A DNA stretch of 64,000 nt from JAJEAD01 sp965221555 (GTDB lineage Bacteria > Pseudomonadota > Gammaproteobacteria > HK1): positions 1,364,001 to 1,428,000 of the forward strand of contig OZ244895.1 in the NCBI GenBank assembly GCA_965221555.1, given 5' to 3'. Positions 8,566 through 16,536 of the stretch are shown here, in pieces; within the stretch, counting starts at the first letter, position 1; each line of letters starts with the position of its first letter. A model generated the notes under the pieces. It did not search any database, was not told the origin of the DNA, and worked only from the letters and a program-made list of their open reading frames with translations. The position numbers were made by a program, and so were the translations under genes.

Positions 8566-8747
8566 TGCCCCGAAAATTTCACCGATTTCTCAACTCGCGG
8601 ACGCCAATATGCGGGCGCTTGCGGGCCGTATTTCCTCAAGCCACAAAGACTTCGTGTCGGCTACGTTTTCAGCGACTTTTGTCCGTGCGCACCACTATCA
8701 CGGCATCTTGGCGCCCGAAGCGGCTGAATATTGGTGAGATTTCCGAC
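8566..8747 (+). repeat. Dispersed inverted-terminal-repeat element, copy C
   Basis: A 182-bp copy in the same orientation as copy B. The left end reads AATTTCACCGATTTCTCAAC and the right end TATTGGTGAGATTTCCG, so the termini have drifted. The internal block CACTATCACGGCATCTTGG is conserved. It lies in the 405-bp gap between the second LLM gene and the 3' end of the betaine transporter ATPase gene. Confidence 0.8.
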
Positions 8748-8797
8748 CTGCCGGCGGTCCAGGACCAACGCCGTCCCAGGCCCGGTTTTCCGTCCGT

Positions 8798-9862
8798 CTA
8801 TCGTGCCGTTTCCCGGCTCGCGAGCGCTTGCATGACGATGCTCCGATCGATCTCGCCCACCAGCCGGTCCTCGGTGTCCACGACCGGCAGCGGCGAGTCG
8901 GTGTCCGCGATCCGGCCGGTCAGGCGGTCGAGCTTGGTGCCGGCGCTCACCCGGGCGCCTTCCGCGAAGCGCGCCCGGGCCGCCCGAGACACCTCCGTGC
9001 GCATCACCCTGCCGGCGCTCAGCACCTTGTAGCGGGGAACCTCGTCCGTGAAATCGCGGACGTAGTCGTCGGCCGGAGCGATCACGATCTCCTCCGGCGT
9101 GCCGATCTGACGGACCTCGCCGTCCTTCATCACCGCGATATGGTCTCCCATCTTGATCGCTTCCAGGAAGTCATGGGTGATGAACACCATGGTCTTCCTC
9201 ATGGTGGACTGAAGGTCGAGCAGCTCGTCCTGCATCTCGCGCCGGATCAGCGGGTCGAGCGCCGAGAAGGGCTCGTCGAAGACCAGGATCTCGGGGTCCA
9301 CCGCCATCGCCCGGGCCAGCCCCACGCGTTGCTGCATTCCGCCCGACAACTCCCGGGGGTAGTTGTTTTCCCAGCCGGAGAGGCCCACCAGCTCCAGCAC
9401 CTCCATCGCCTTGAGACTGCGCCGCGCCGGGTTGTCTCCCCGAACCTCCAGACCGAAGGCGACGTTGTCCACCACCGTGCGATGGGAGAAGAGGCCGAAG
9501 TTCTGAAACACCATGCTCATCCGGTGACGGCGGAGCTCCGTCAGCTCCGCCTCGGTCATCGAGACGACGTCCCGGTCGTCGATGCGCACTTCGCCGCTGG
9601 TCGGATCGATCAGGCGCGAGATGCAGCGCACCAGGGTCGATTTGCCAGAGCCGGACAAGCCCATGACCACGAAAGTCTCGCCCTCGTTCACCTCGAACGA
9701 GACATCCTTGACTGCGATCACATGGCCGGTGCGCTCCTGGACCTCCTCGCGTTCCGCCGAGGGGTCGAGATTCGCACGGACCTGCTCCGGGTTGGCGCCG
9801 AAGATCTTCCACACGTTGCGACAGACAATTTTCGCGGCGCCCCCGCCGCCCGTTCTACGCAT
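8798..9862 (-). CDS. proV: Glycine betaine/proline ABC transporter, ATP-binding protein
   Basis: A 354-residue ABC ATPase of the ProV/OpuAA type. Walker A GLSGSGKS (residues 68-75), signature LSGGMQQ (172-178) and Walker B ILVFDEP (192-198) are intact. A CBS-like C-terminal extension follows, containing PLPVVDTEDRLVGEI; in OpuA-type transporters CBS domains sense ionic strength. It energises import of glycine betaine or related osmolytes. It is transcribed away from the permease gene across a 306-bp gap, unlike the usual proVWX order. The ATG at 9862 leaves the usual family N-terminus; longer frames upstream look non-coding. Confidence 0.9.
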   Translation of the reverse strand: MRRTGGGGAAKIVCRNVWKIFGANPEQVRANLDPSAEREEVQERTGHVIAVKDVSFEVNEGETFVVMGLSGSGKSTLVRCISRLIDPTSGEVRIDDRDVVSMTEAELTELRRHRMSMVFQNFGLFSHRTVVDNVAFGLEVRGDNPARRSLKAMEVLELVGLSGWENNYPRELSGGMQQRVGLARAMAVDPEILVFDEPFSALDPLIRREMQDELLDLQSTMRKTMVFITHDFLEAIKMGDHIAVMKDGEVRQIGTPEEIVIAPADDYVRDFTDEVPRYKVLSAGRVMRTEVSRAARARFAEGARVSAGTKLDRLTGRIADTDSPLPVVDTEDRLVGEIDRSIVMQALASRETAR

Positions 9863-10168
9863 GCACCGCTCCCGAGACGAAGCGGCTCCATCATGGGAAA
9901 CGCAGCGGGGAGAAATCAAGCCATCATGGAGGCGTACTGCGTTTCGCCGGTAATAGGCGGCGCTATCGGGCGGCGCCCGCGCGCCGGGCGAGGGATGCGA
10001 CCGGGGGTCACGGACGATGGATAATGATGCGACGACTCGCGACCTTGATATCGTGCATCATCACCGATGGCGCCTGGGTGAGCAGAAAAAAAGCATGGGC
10101 GGCGCGTCCGGGCTCTGAGAGGTCGCGACGGGTGGTCTGAGCGAGGACACCATTTTCGGGGGGGAGAG
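9863..10168. other. Divergent control region of the betaine transporter
   Basis: A 306-bp gap between the divergent ATPase and permease genes. It contains a spaced inverted repeat ATGATGC (10024-10030) / GCATCAT (10055-10061), a possible operator. A GGGGGGGAGAG ribosome site stands before the permease start. No sigma-70 boxes could be assigned with confidence. Confidence 0.4.
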
Positions 10169-12301
10169 ATGGAAAGGCATACGGAACGCGCGCGCGCATT
10201 TCCCCGCCTGAGTATCGGCGGGAGAGACTGGACGCTCACCGCCATCGTGGTGGCCGGCGTGGCGGTCTCGCTGCTCGTCATGTGGACGAGTGGCGGCGCG
10301 CACCCCTTTCCCGAGGAGATCGTGCGCGCCTTCCCCATGGTCGAATGGGTCAATCAGGCGGAGCTGTGGCTCCAGGAGCACTTCCGCTGGTTCACCCGAG
10401 GGATCAGCGAGGGAGTGGGTTGGGCGCTCGAGAACCTGGAGCTCTTTCTGCTTCTCCAGCCCTGGCCGGTGCTCGTCATCGTGCTCGTGCTGCCGGCGCT
10501 TGCCTACGGAGGGCTCCGCCTCGGCCTCTTCACCTTGTTCGGGGTGCTGTTCTGGGGCGCGGTGGACATGTGGGACGTGGCGATCACGACCCTCAGCCTG
10601 ATGGGAGTTTCGGTGCTGCTCTGCGTCGCAACCGGCACCGTCCTCGGGATCATCTGTTCACAGAACGACCGATTCGAGTCGGCGCTGCGCCCCGTTCTCG
10701 ACGCCATGCAGGTGATGCCCGCCTTCGTCTACCTCGTGCCCGCCATCTTCTTTTTCGGGCTCGGCGGACCGTCGGCGGCGATGGCGATCATCATCTACGC
10801 ACTTCCGCCCATCATCCGTCTGACGAATCTCGGAATCCGTCAAGTTTCGCCCGAGATGATCGAGGCGGCGCGCGCCTTTGGGGCCACCCGCACGCAGATG
10901 CTCGTGAAGGTGCAGATCCCGCAAGCGATGCCTTCGATCATGCTGGGGGTCAACCAGACCATCATGATGGCGCTGGCGCTCGCGGTGCTCGCCACCTTCA
11001 TCGGCGCGGAGGGGCTCGGCGCCGAGGTGTGGCGGGCGATCACCCGCCTCAAGGTCGGCCACTCCTTCGAAGGCGGGCTGTGCATCGTCTTCATGGCGAT
11101 CATCTTCGACCGGCTGAGCGCGGCGATGAATCAAGAGCGCCGGCGCGCGCTTCCCGACGACGTCCTCGAATTCCGGCTGCTGCCGCAGCGGTGGGATGGG
11201 AACCTGGCCGCACGCGTCGTCGAAACGGGAGTCGACCGAATCTGGAACGGGGTCGGAGCGGCGGGCACGGCGTTGGCGCGCGCTGTCGGCCACCTGCTCG
11301 GTGCGGTGGTCGCTCTCTTCGACCGGTCCCTGGGAGTGCGGATCGCCGCATGGTGCGCCCGCCGGGGATTCCTCGTCGTCGGCCTCGTGCTGATCTCCGC
11401 CGTCCTTGCACTCGATGCGAGCGTCTGGCGTATCGGCGACTTCCCCCGGGAGTGGGAGATCTCCATTCGCGAACCCATCGACAGGGTGGTCGAGAGTCTT
11501 ACCGTGTACCCGCCCTTCATCGCGGTCACCCAGTGGATCCGCGCCAGCGTGTATCTCTACCTGCTCGCCCCGCTCGACCGATTCCTCGTCGAATTGCCCT
11601 GGTTCTACGTGGCGGGTCTCGTGGGACTCATCGTCTGGCGTTCGGTGGGGCCGGGGTTCGCGATCGCCACCACCGTTGCGCTCTTCTTCGTGGGGGCGGC
11701 GAATCTCTGGGCGGTCACGATGTACACCCTGGCCGGGACCACGGTATCGGTCGTGATCTGCATGGCGATAGGGATTCCACTCGGGATTGCGGCGGCCTGG
11801 TCGAGGGCCTGGGATGCGATCCAGCGCCCGGTGCTCGACACGATGCAGACCATGCCGCCATTCGTGTACCTGATTCCGGTGCTGTTCTTCTTCGGAGGCA
11901 ACCCGACCACCGCGATCATCGCCACGGTCATCTATGCCCTGCCGCCGATGATCCGGCTGACCACCCTCGGGATCGGCCAGATACCACTGGAGATCGACGA
12001 AGTCGCCCGCTCCTTCGGTTCGCGGAACCTTCAGACGCTTATCAAGCTCAAGCTTCCGCTCGCCGTGCCCTCGATCATGCTCGGCGTGAACCAGACCGTG
12101 ATCATGGCGCTCGCGATGCAGGCGATCACCCCCCTTGTCGCGGGACTCGGCCTCGGCAAGGAGGTCTACGATGCGATGAACACCGCGAACACCGGCCGGG
12201 GTCTGATGGCGGGCATCGGAATTACTCTGCTCGCGATCGTGCTCGATCGCCTGACCCAGTCCTGGACCCGCAAGCAGCGCGAGGCGCTTGGGCTCACATG
12301 A
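10169..12301 (+). CDS. Glycine betaine ABC transporter permease, two ProW-type domains fused in tandem
   Basis: A 710-residue membrane protein made of two ProW-like permease halves. Each half ends with the same signature set: RPVLDAMQVMPAFVYLVP, YALPPIIRLTNLGI and PSIMLGVNQTIMMALA in the first, and RPVLDTMQTMPPFVYLIP, YALPPMIRLTTLGI and PSIMLGVNQTVIMALA in the second. Each half has several predicted membrane segments and the EAA-type coupling region that meets the ATPase. A normal transporter uses a homodimer of a single-domain permease; here one chain supplies both. The binding-protein gene follows after 305 bp. The start follows GGGGGAGAG. Confidence 0.9.
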   Translation: MERHTERARAFPRLSIGGRDWTLTAIVVAGVAVSLLVMWTSGGAHPFPEEIVRAFPMVEWVNQAELWLQEHFRWFTRGISEGVGWALENLELFLLLQPWPVLVIVLVLPALAYGGLRLGLFTLFGVLFWGAVDMWDVAITTLSLMGVSVLLCVATGTVLGIICSQNDRFESALRPVLDAMQVMPAFVYLVPAIFFFGLGGPSAAMAIIIYALPPIIRLTNLGIRQVSPEMIEAARAFGATRTQMLVKVQIPQAMPSIMLGVNQTIMMALALAVLATFIGAEGLGAEVWRAITRLKVGHSFEGGLCIVFMAIIFDRLSAAMNQERRRALPDDVLEFRLLPQRWDGNLAARVVETGVDRIWNGVGAAGTALARAVGHLLGAVVALFDRSLGVRIAAWCARRGFLVVGLVLISAVLALDASVWRIGDFPREWEISIREPIDRVVESLTVYPPFIAVTQWIRASVYLYLLAPLDRFLVELPWFYVAGLVGLIVWRSVGPGFAIATTVALFFVGAANLWAVTMYTLAGTTVSVVICMAIGIPLGIAAAWSRAWDAIQRPVLDTMQTMPPFVYLIPVLFFFGGNPTTAIIATVIYALPPMIRLTTLGIGQIPLEIDEVARSFGSRNLQTLIKLKLPLAVPSIMLGVNQTVIMALAMQAITPLVAGLGLGKEVYDAMNTANTGRGLMAGIGITLLAIVLDRLTQSWTRKQREALGLT

Positions 12302-12502
12302 TCGGCGTCCCAGGGGCCGCGCCCGCCCGAGCGCCGCTTCTGGTAACGGAAGGCGCCGGCACTCGTCGCCGACCGCGCATCGTCCGGAAATGCAAGCGGT
12401 TATCGACCAGTGTTCTTCAAGCGCGTGGTCGGCACCGCCATGGCCGGGGTTTTCGACACATCGCAAAGAGGCGTTGCACGGGCCCGCTACGCATCTCCCG
12501 AA

Positions 12503-12563
12503 ACATCGACACGAGTGCGATGTCGATGTAGGTTTTCGCTGGTCTCGTGTTTCGAGACACGAG
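12503..12563 (+). promoter_or_regulatory. Two consecutive hairpins between permease and binding-protein genes
   Basis: The 305-bp gap upstream of the binding-protein gene holds two perfect inverted repeats: 9-bp arms ACATCGACA/TGTCGATGT (12503-12511 with 12521-12529, 9-base loop, followed by GGTTTT) and 7-bp arms CTCGTGT/ACACGAG (12544-12550 with 12557-12563, 6-base loop). They end about 44 bases before the ATG. Such hairpins in ABC operons often stabilise the binding-protein mRNA or partly terminate upstream transcription; that role is inferred. The rest of the gap shows nothing recognisable. Confidence 0.55.
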
Positions 12564-12606
12564 GCGCGCGCCCGTCCGGGGCGTCAACTCGGTAACGGAG
12601 AACACG

Positions 12607-13551
12607 ATGAAAGCAATCAATCGAATCAGACTGCTCGCCTCGGCTGGCGTCGCGCTGCTCGCCCTCGGTGCGGCTCCGGCGTCCGCGGAACTCTTCAAAT
12701 CCCCGGTCGCCGACTGGACCGGCGGCGCCGTCACCTGCGAGATCATCCACCAGATCCTGGAAAGAGAGATGGGGCACAAGGTGAAGCGCATCACCATGCC
12801 CTCCGGCCCGGCGGTCGCCGAGGGGCTGCGCGCCGGCGACCTCGACTATGCCTGCGAGACCTGGCCCTCCTATTCCACCACCAAGGAGAAGTACGTCACC
12901 GAATTCGGGGGAGACGGCTCGATCCGCTACTACGCCCCGGTTGGCGTCATCGGTCAGTCCGGCTACTACGTGCCCCGCTATCTCGTCGAGGGGGAAGGCG
13001 CGCCCGCTCCCGATCTCGCGACCTGGGAAGATCTCAACCGCTACAAGGATCTCTTCAAGACCCTGGAGTCCGGCGACAAGGGCCGCCTGATCGCCTGCCC
13101 GGTCTCCGCCTGGGAGTGCAAGGATCACGAGCGCGCCGCGGGCCTCGGGCTCGAGTACGAGCTCGTCGAGCTCGGCTCGGAGACGGCCCACTGGGCGGAG
13201 CTCAAGGGACTCTACGCGCGCAAGGAGCCCTTCGTGGCCTATGCCTGGGAGCCGCACTGGATCCACGCGACCCTCGACCTCGTCGAGATCGAGCTGCCCC
13301 CGCACTCCGACGAGGCGTGGCCCGTCAGCGACTGGCCCGAAGACATCACCTACAACTACGGTACCCCTCAGTTCGAGGAGGAGCATCCCGATGTGGTCGC
13401 GCTCATCCGCAACTTCCGGATGTCCAACGCCGAGCAGGCGAAGCTGATCCTCGCCATCGACGTGGACGGAAGGGATCTCGACGAAGTGGTCGAGGAGTGG
13501 CTCGACGACAACGAAGACACGTGGCGTTCCTGGGTGCCCGGCCAGAGCTGA
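12607..13551 (+). CDS. Glycine betaine ABC transporter substrate-binding protein
   Basis: A 314-residue periplasmic binding protein of the ProX/OpuAC type. It starts with a signal peptide (two positive charges, a hydrophobic LLASAGVALLALGAAP stretch and a likely cut after ASA at residue 28). Tryptophans and tyrosines of the sort that form the quaternary-amine cage are present (ETWPSY, YAWEPHW). It delivers betaine or a similar compound to the fused permease. The ATG at 12607 follows GGAGAA. A hairpin with terminator character lies just after the stop. Confidence 0.88.
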   Translation: MKAINRIRLLASAGVALLALGAAPASAELFKSPVADWTGGAVTCEIIHQILEREMGHKVKRITMPSGPAVAEGLRAGDLDYACETWPSYSTTKEKYVTEFGGDGSIRYYAPVGVIGQSGYYVPRYLVEGEGAPAPDLATWEDLNRYKDLFKTLESGDKGRLIACPVSAWECKDHERAAGLGLEYELVELGSETAHWAELKGLYARKEPFVAYAWEPHWIHATLDLVEIELPPHSDEAWPVSDWPEDITYNYGTPQFEEEHPDVVALIRNFRMSNAEQAKLILAIDVDGRDLDEVVEEWLDDNEDTWRSWVPGQS

Positions 13552-13578
13552 GTCGAGAACCGGTCGTTTCGCTACCGC

Positions 13579-13613
13579 GCCTCGCGCCGTCCGGTCACCG
13601 GGCGGTGCGAGGC
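13579..13613 (+). terminator. Hairpin terminator after the betaine operon
   Basis: Perfect 7-bp arms GCCTCGC/GCGAGGC extend inward through CCGTCCGG/CCGGGCGG with one mismatch around a short loop, about 28 bases after the binding-protein stop. TTTT follows at 13620-13623 rather than directly, so termination efficiency is uncertain. Confidence 0.6.
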
Positions 13614-13633
13614 GCAGTGTTTTCGAGCGTCGC

Positions 13634-14386
13634 GTGACGGGGTTGCTTGACGCGCTGGAAGCCCGCCGGGGGCTGGTGTGCTTCGTGGGCGCGGGCGGAA
13701 AGAAGACCACCTTCTACCGGCTCGCGGCGGAGCACCCCGGACGCGTCGGCATCACTGCCACCGTCCACATCCCCTTCTTTCCGAAGTCGCTCGATGCCCA
13801 TCCCCTCATCGCCGAAGAGGGTACGCTGCTCCCGGCGGTGCTGGAGGCGTCCCGCCGCCACGACAAGGTGATCTTCGCCTGTCCATCGAGCAAGCACGGG
13901 CGCTACGCCGGCATCGATACCACCCTCGTCGCCGCCGCACACGAGCGGGCCGGCTTCGACGTGACTCTGGTCAAGGCCGACGGTGCGCGCAGCCGATGGA
14001 TCAAGGCGCCTGGCGACTCCGAGCCGCGCATTCCCCCTGACGCCGACACCGTAATCTGCGTCGTTTCCGCCCAGGCGGTGGGACAGCCCCTGTCGGAGCG
14101 CATCGCCCACCGGGTGGAGCGCATCGAAGCCCTCTGCGGAGTGCGGGCCGGCGAGCCCATCCGCCCGGACCACGTTGCCCGATTGCTCGCGAGCGAGCAG
14201 GCGGGGTTGCGAGGGGTGGGTGCGGCACGGGTGATCCCCGTCATCAACATGGTCGACGACGACGAGCGCCATGCGCTCGCGCGGCAGGCGGCGGAGCTTG
14301 CTCTCGCCGCCACCCGGCGCTTCGAGCGCGTCGTGCTGACCTCGATGCGGCGCGATCCGCCGGTGGTCGAGGTAGTGGGGCGCTGA
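13634..14386 (+). CDS. yqeC: YqeC-like selenium cofactor biosynthesis protein
   Basis: A 250-residue protein with the YqeC arrangement: an N-terminal P-loop VGAGGKKTT (residues 18-26), then KADGARSRWIKAPGDSEP and PPDADTVICVVSAQAVGQPL, which match conserved blocks of that family as I know it. YqeC is linked by genome context to selenium-dependent molybdenum hydroxylases, acting in cofactor handling rather than selenocysteine synthesis. No other gene of that pathway is adjacent. The start is a GTG at 13634, shortly after the hairpin ending the betaine operon. The selenoprotein 13 kb upstream is a second sign of selenium use in this genome. Confidence 0.75.
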   Translation: MTGLLDALEARRGLVCFVGAGGKKTTFYRLAAEHPGRVGITATVHIPFFPKSLDAHPLIAEEGTLLPAVLEASRRHDKVIFACPSSKHGRYAGIDTTLVAAAHERAGFDVTLVKADGARSRWIKAPGDSEPRIPPDADTVICVVSAQAVGQPLSERIAHRVERIEALCGVRAGEPIRPDHVARLLASEQAGLRGVGAARVIPVINMVDDDERHALARQAAELALAATRRFERVVLTSMRRDPPVVEVVGR

Positions 14387-14423
14387 TGCGTTCCGGGCCG
14401 CGCGCCCGGTCCCGACTGGAGCC

Positions 14424-14834
14424 TTACCCGGCCGGGTGCTCGATGACCCTGGTCGGTCTGATGACGATGGTGGCGCTTTCGCCCCCGGTCTCGTCTATGT
14501 ACGCCATGAACTCGTCCACGCCCTCCGGGCCCAGGTAGCGAAACGCGATCTCGTACTCCTCTTCCCGGCTCAGGCCCGGACCGATCTCGGCGTCTCCCTT
14601 GACCATCACCGCGTAGTAGGGCGGTTCGCGTCGATCGACGACCACCATCGCCTTGCCGGTGCGTTCGACGTTGCGGCACTTCTGGGATTCGCGGTACGTC
14701 GTGATGGTGATGACTCCGTCCCGGTAGCGGTACCACATGGGTATGGCGTGCGGCATGGTGCCGGGTCCGGTGGTGGCAAGCACGCACACTTGCGTCTCGG
14801 ACAGGAACTCGTGGGCTTTGTCGCTCATCTTCAT
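14424..14834 (-). CDS. Pyridoxamine-5'-phosphate-oxidase-fold protein 1
   Basis: A 136-residue split-barrel flavin/F420-type protein. The first part VCVLATTGPGTMPHAIPMWY and the middle KAMVVVDRREPPYYAVMVKG are typical of PPOX-class proteins. It has a close neighbour copy at 14926-15333 (about two thirds identical by eye), so the two are a tandem duplication. Members bind FMN, F420 or haem; the ligand cannot be told here. The ATG at 14834 is used; an in-frame ATG two codons later (14828) is an alternative. The LLM genes of this genome might use the same cofactor. Confidence 0.8.
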   Translation of the reverse strand: MKMSDKAHEFLSETQVCVLATTGPGTMPHAIPMWYRYRDGVITITTYRESQKCRNVERTGKAMVVVDRREPPYYAVMVKGDAEIGPGLSREEEYEIAFRYLGPEGVDEFMAYIDETGGESATIVIRPTRVIEHPAG

Positions 14835-14925
14835 GGACTGACCTCGGTGCGGCGCGATTCGCCGCTTGTCGATGTGGCGGGGAGCCGGAGAAGCGAACGG
14901 GTGCGCCGCCTCGACCCGGCGGGCC

Positions 14926-15333
14926 TCAGCTACGGAATTCCATGACCCTGGTCGGCCGAATGATTATGCTGGCGACCTGGGCCCTGCGTTCCTCGTACTG
15001 CGCGAGGTACGCGTCTACCCGCTCCGGACCGAGGTAGCGCAGCATCAGCTCGCGTTCTTCTTCCCGGCTCAACCCCGGGCCGATCTCGGCATCGCCTTTC
15101 ACCATCACCGCATAGTAGGGCGGGTCGCGTCGGTCGACGACCACCATCGCCTTGCCGGTGCGCTCGACGTTCCTGCATTTTTGCGAAGTGCGCGAGGCGA
15201 TGATGGTGATGACACCATCCTGATAGCGGTACCACATGGGGACGGCGTGCGGCGAGTTGCCCGGGCCGGTGGTGGCGAGTACGCAAATCTGTGTCTGGGA
15301 GAGGAACGCGTGGGCGTCGGCGGGAATCTTCAT
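14926..15333 (-). CDS. Pyridoxamine-5'-phosphate-oxidase-fold protein 2
   Basis: A 135-residue paralogue of the preceding gene with the same blocks (ICVLATTGPGNSPHAVPMWY, QKCRNVERTGKAMVVVDRR, AVMVKGDAEIGPGLSREEE). The C-terminal part has diverged most. Both upstream regions share the string CATGGACTGACCTCGGTGCG around the start, so the duplication included the ribosome-site region. The ATG at 15333 is homologous to the start of the first copy. Function unknown beyond cofactor binding. Confidence 0.8.
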   Translation of the reverse strand: MKIPADAHAFLSQTQICVLATTGPGNSPHAVPMWYRYQDGVITIIASRTSQKCRNVERTGKAMVVVDRRDPPYYAVMVKGDAEIGPGLSREEERELMLRYLGPERVDAYLAQYEERRAQVASIIIRPTRVMEFRS

Positions 15334-15376
15334 GGACTGACCTCGGTGCGCCGGGTGACGACTCCCGCGTCTCGGG

Positions 15377-16258
15377 CTAGCCTTCCTGCTGGTGCTCGAA
15401 GATCGACGTATAACCGCCCGACCAGTCGGGAGGCAGGCGGATCTCCAGGGCGTCGTGCCGAGCGTAGCGCGCCCCCCCGCCTCGCAGGGTGTCTCCGGTG
15501 TGCGAGTTGCCCCATGCGATCGCGGTGTAGGAGCGCGCATCGGCGGCGTTCATGCCGTGAATCAGCAACGGCCGCGGCCGGGTCGAGAGGTTCGGCCTCG
15601 AGCCGTGGAGGGTCACGGGGTGCAGGAGCACCGCATCGCCCGCCGCGCAGGTGAGCTCCACCGCGCTCGACAGATCCACGCTCTCGATGTCACGCGGGCC
15701 GACTTCGCCGGTCCACTGCCCCTCGTCGTCGTAGTGCTCGAAGATGCTTCCGCGGTGACTCCCGGGGATTACGGTCAGCGGACCCTGGTCCTCGCTGACA
15801 TCGTAGAGCGCGGTCAGGACCTGGATGGTTCCGACGTTGGTGTGGGGGTAGAAGGGAAAGTCCTGGTGCCAGGTGACCGCCCCTCGGGAGCCGGGCGGCT
15901 TGACGTTGATCATCGAGTCTCGATAGACGACGTCGGGACCGACCACGTCCGAGGCGAGATCCGCGAGGCGTGATTCCGTCGCCACCGCCCAGAACTCGGG
16001 GTCCTGGTCCGGCAGTCGCTCAATGCGATACACACAGGGCCGGTCGGCGCGGTGTTCGGGCGCAAGCGAGAACCACCGGTTGGAGCGGGTGAGGGCGCGG
16101 CTGCGTTCGATGGCCCGCTCGTACGCATTGCGCATGCGCTCGAGCCAGGCGGAATCCAGCGCGTTCCGGCAGAGCACATAGCCCCGCTCGAAGTAGTGTT
16201 CGCGCTCGGACTGGGTCAATACCCTTGGCGGGTGCGACAGGATTGCCTCGGACTTCAT
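15377..16258 (-). CDS. Phytanoyl-CoA dioxygenase (PhyH) family protein 3
   Basis: A 293-residue Fe(II)/2-oxoglutarate oxygenase with H131-x-D133 (WHQD), distal H218 (VTLHGSRPN) and arginines at 227/229 to bind 2-oxoglutarate. PGSHRGSIFEHY matches the conserved turn seen in other PhyH proteins. The spacing between the two histidines is that of the family. It has its own GGAGGGG ribosome site and ends about 40 bp before the PPOX pair on the same strand, so the three genes may form one transcript. Substrate unknown. Confidence 0.85.
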   Translation of the reverse strand: MKSEAILSHPPRVLTQSEREHYFERGYVLCRNALDSAWLERMRNAYERAIERSRALTRSNRWFSLAPEHRADRPCVYRIERLPDQDPEFWAVATESRLADLASDVVGPDVVYRDSMINVKPPGSRGAVTWHQDFPFYPHTNVGTIQVLTALYDVSEDQGPLTVIPGSHRGSIFEHYDDEGQWTGEVGPRDIESVDLSSAVELTCAAGDAVLLHPVTLHGSRPNLSTRPRPLLIHGMNAADARSYTAIAWGNSHTGDTLRGGGARYARHDALEIRLPPDWSGGYTSIFEHQQEG

Positions 16259-16536
16259 GGTCCCCTCCTCCTTACTCCCGATGCGGCAAATCAGGCTGCG
16301 ACATCACCCCGATCTTCCGCCACGCAAGCCAAACAAAATCGAGCCTCGGGCTGGTTGCTTCATACGCAACCTGTCGCCCGGAAGTCAATGGAGAGTCGAC
16401 GCCGTCAAGCTCGCCGGGTTGCCCGGTGGCGGCCCGCGCCGCTTCGCCGCGGAGATTCTCCGAACCTTCTCCCGGCCAGCTCGCTCGGTCATGTTCGGTG
16501 GCGCGTCTTCTCTCGACCCGGCTCGCCAACCCCGCC

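Noticed and set aside
10658..12466. 602-codon minus-strand frame
   Set aside because: Antisense to the fused betaine permease; composition is that of a shadow frame.
10282..12531. 749-codon plus-strand frame overlapping the permease
   Set aside because: Alternative frame of the permease; arginine/histidine/proline rich and without membrane segments.
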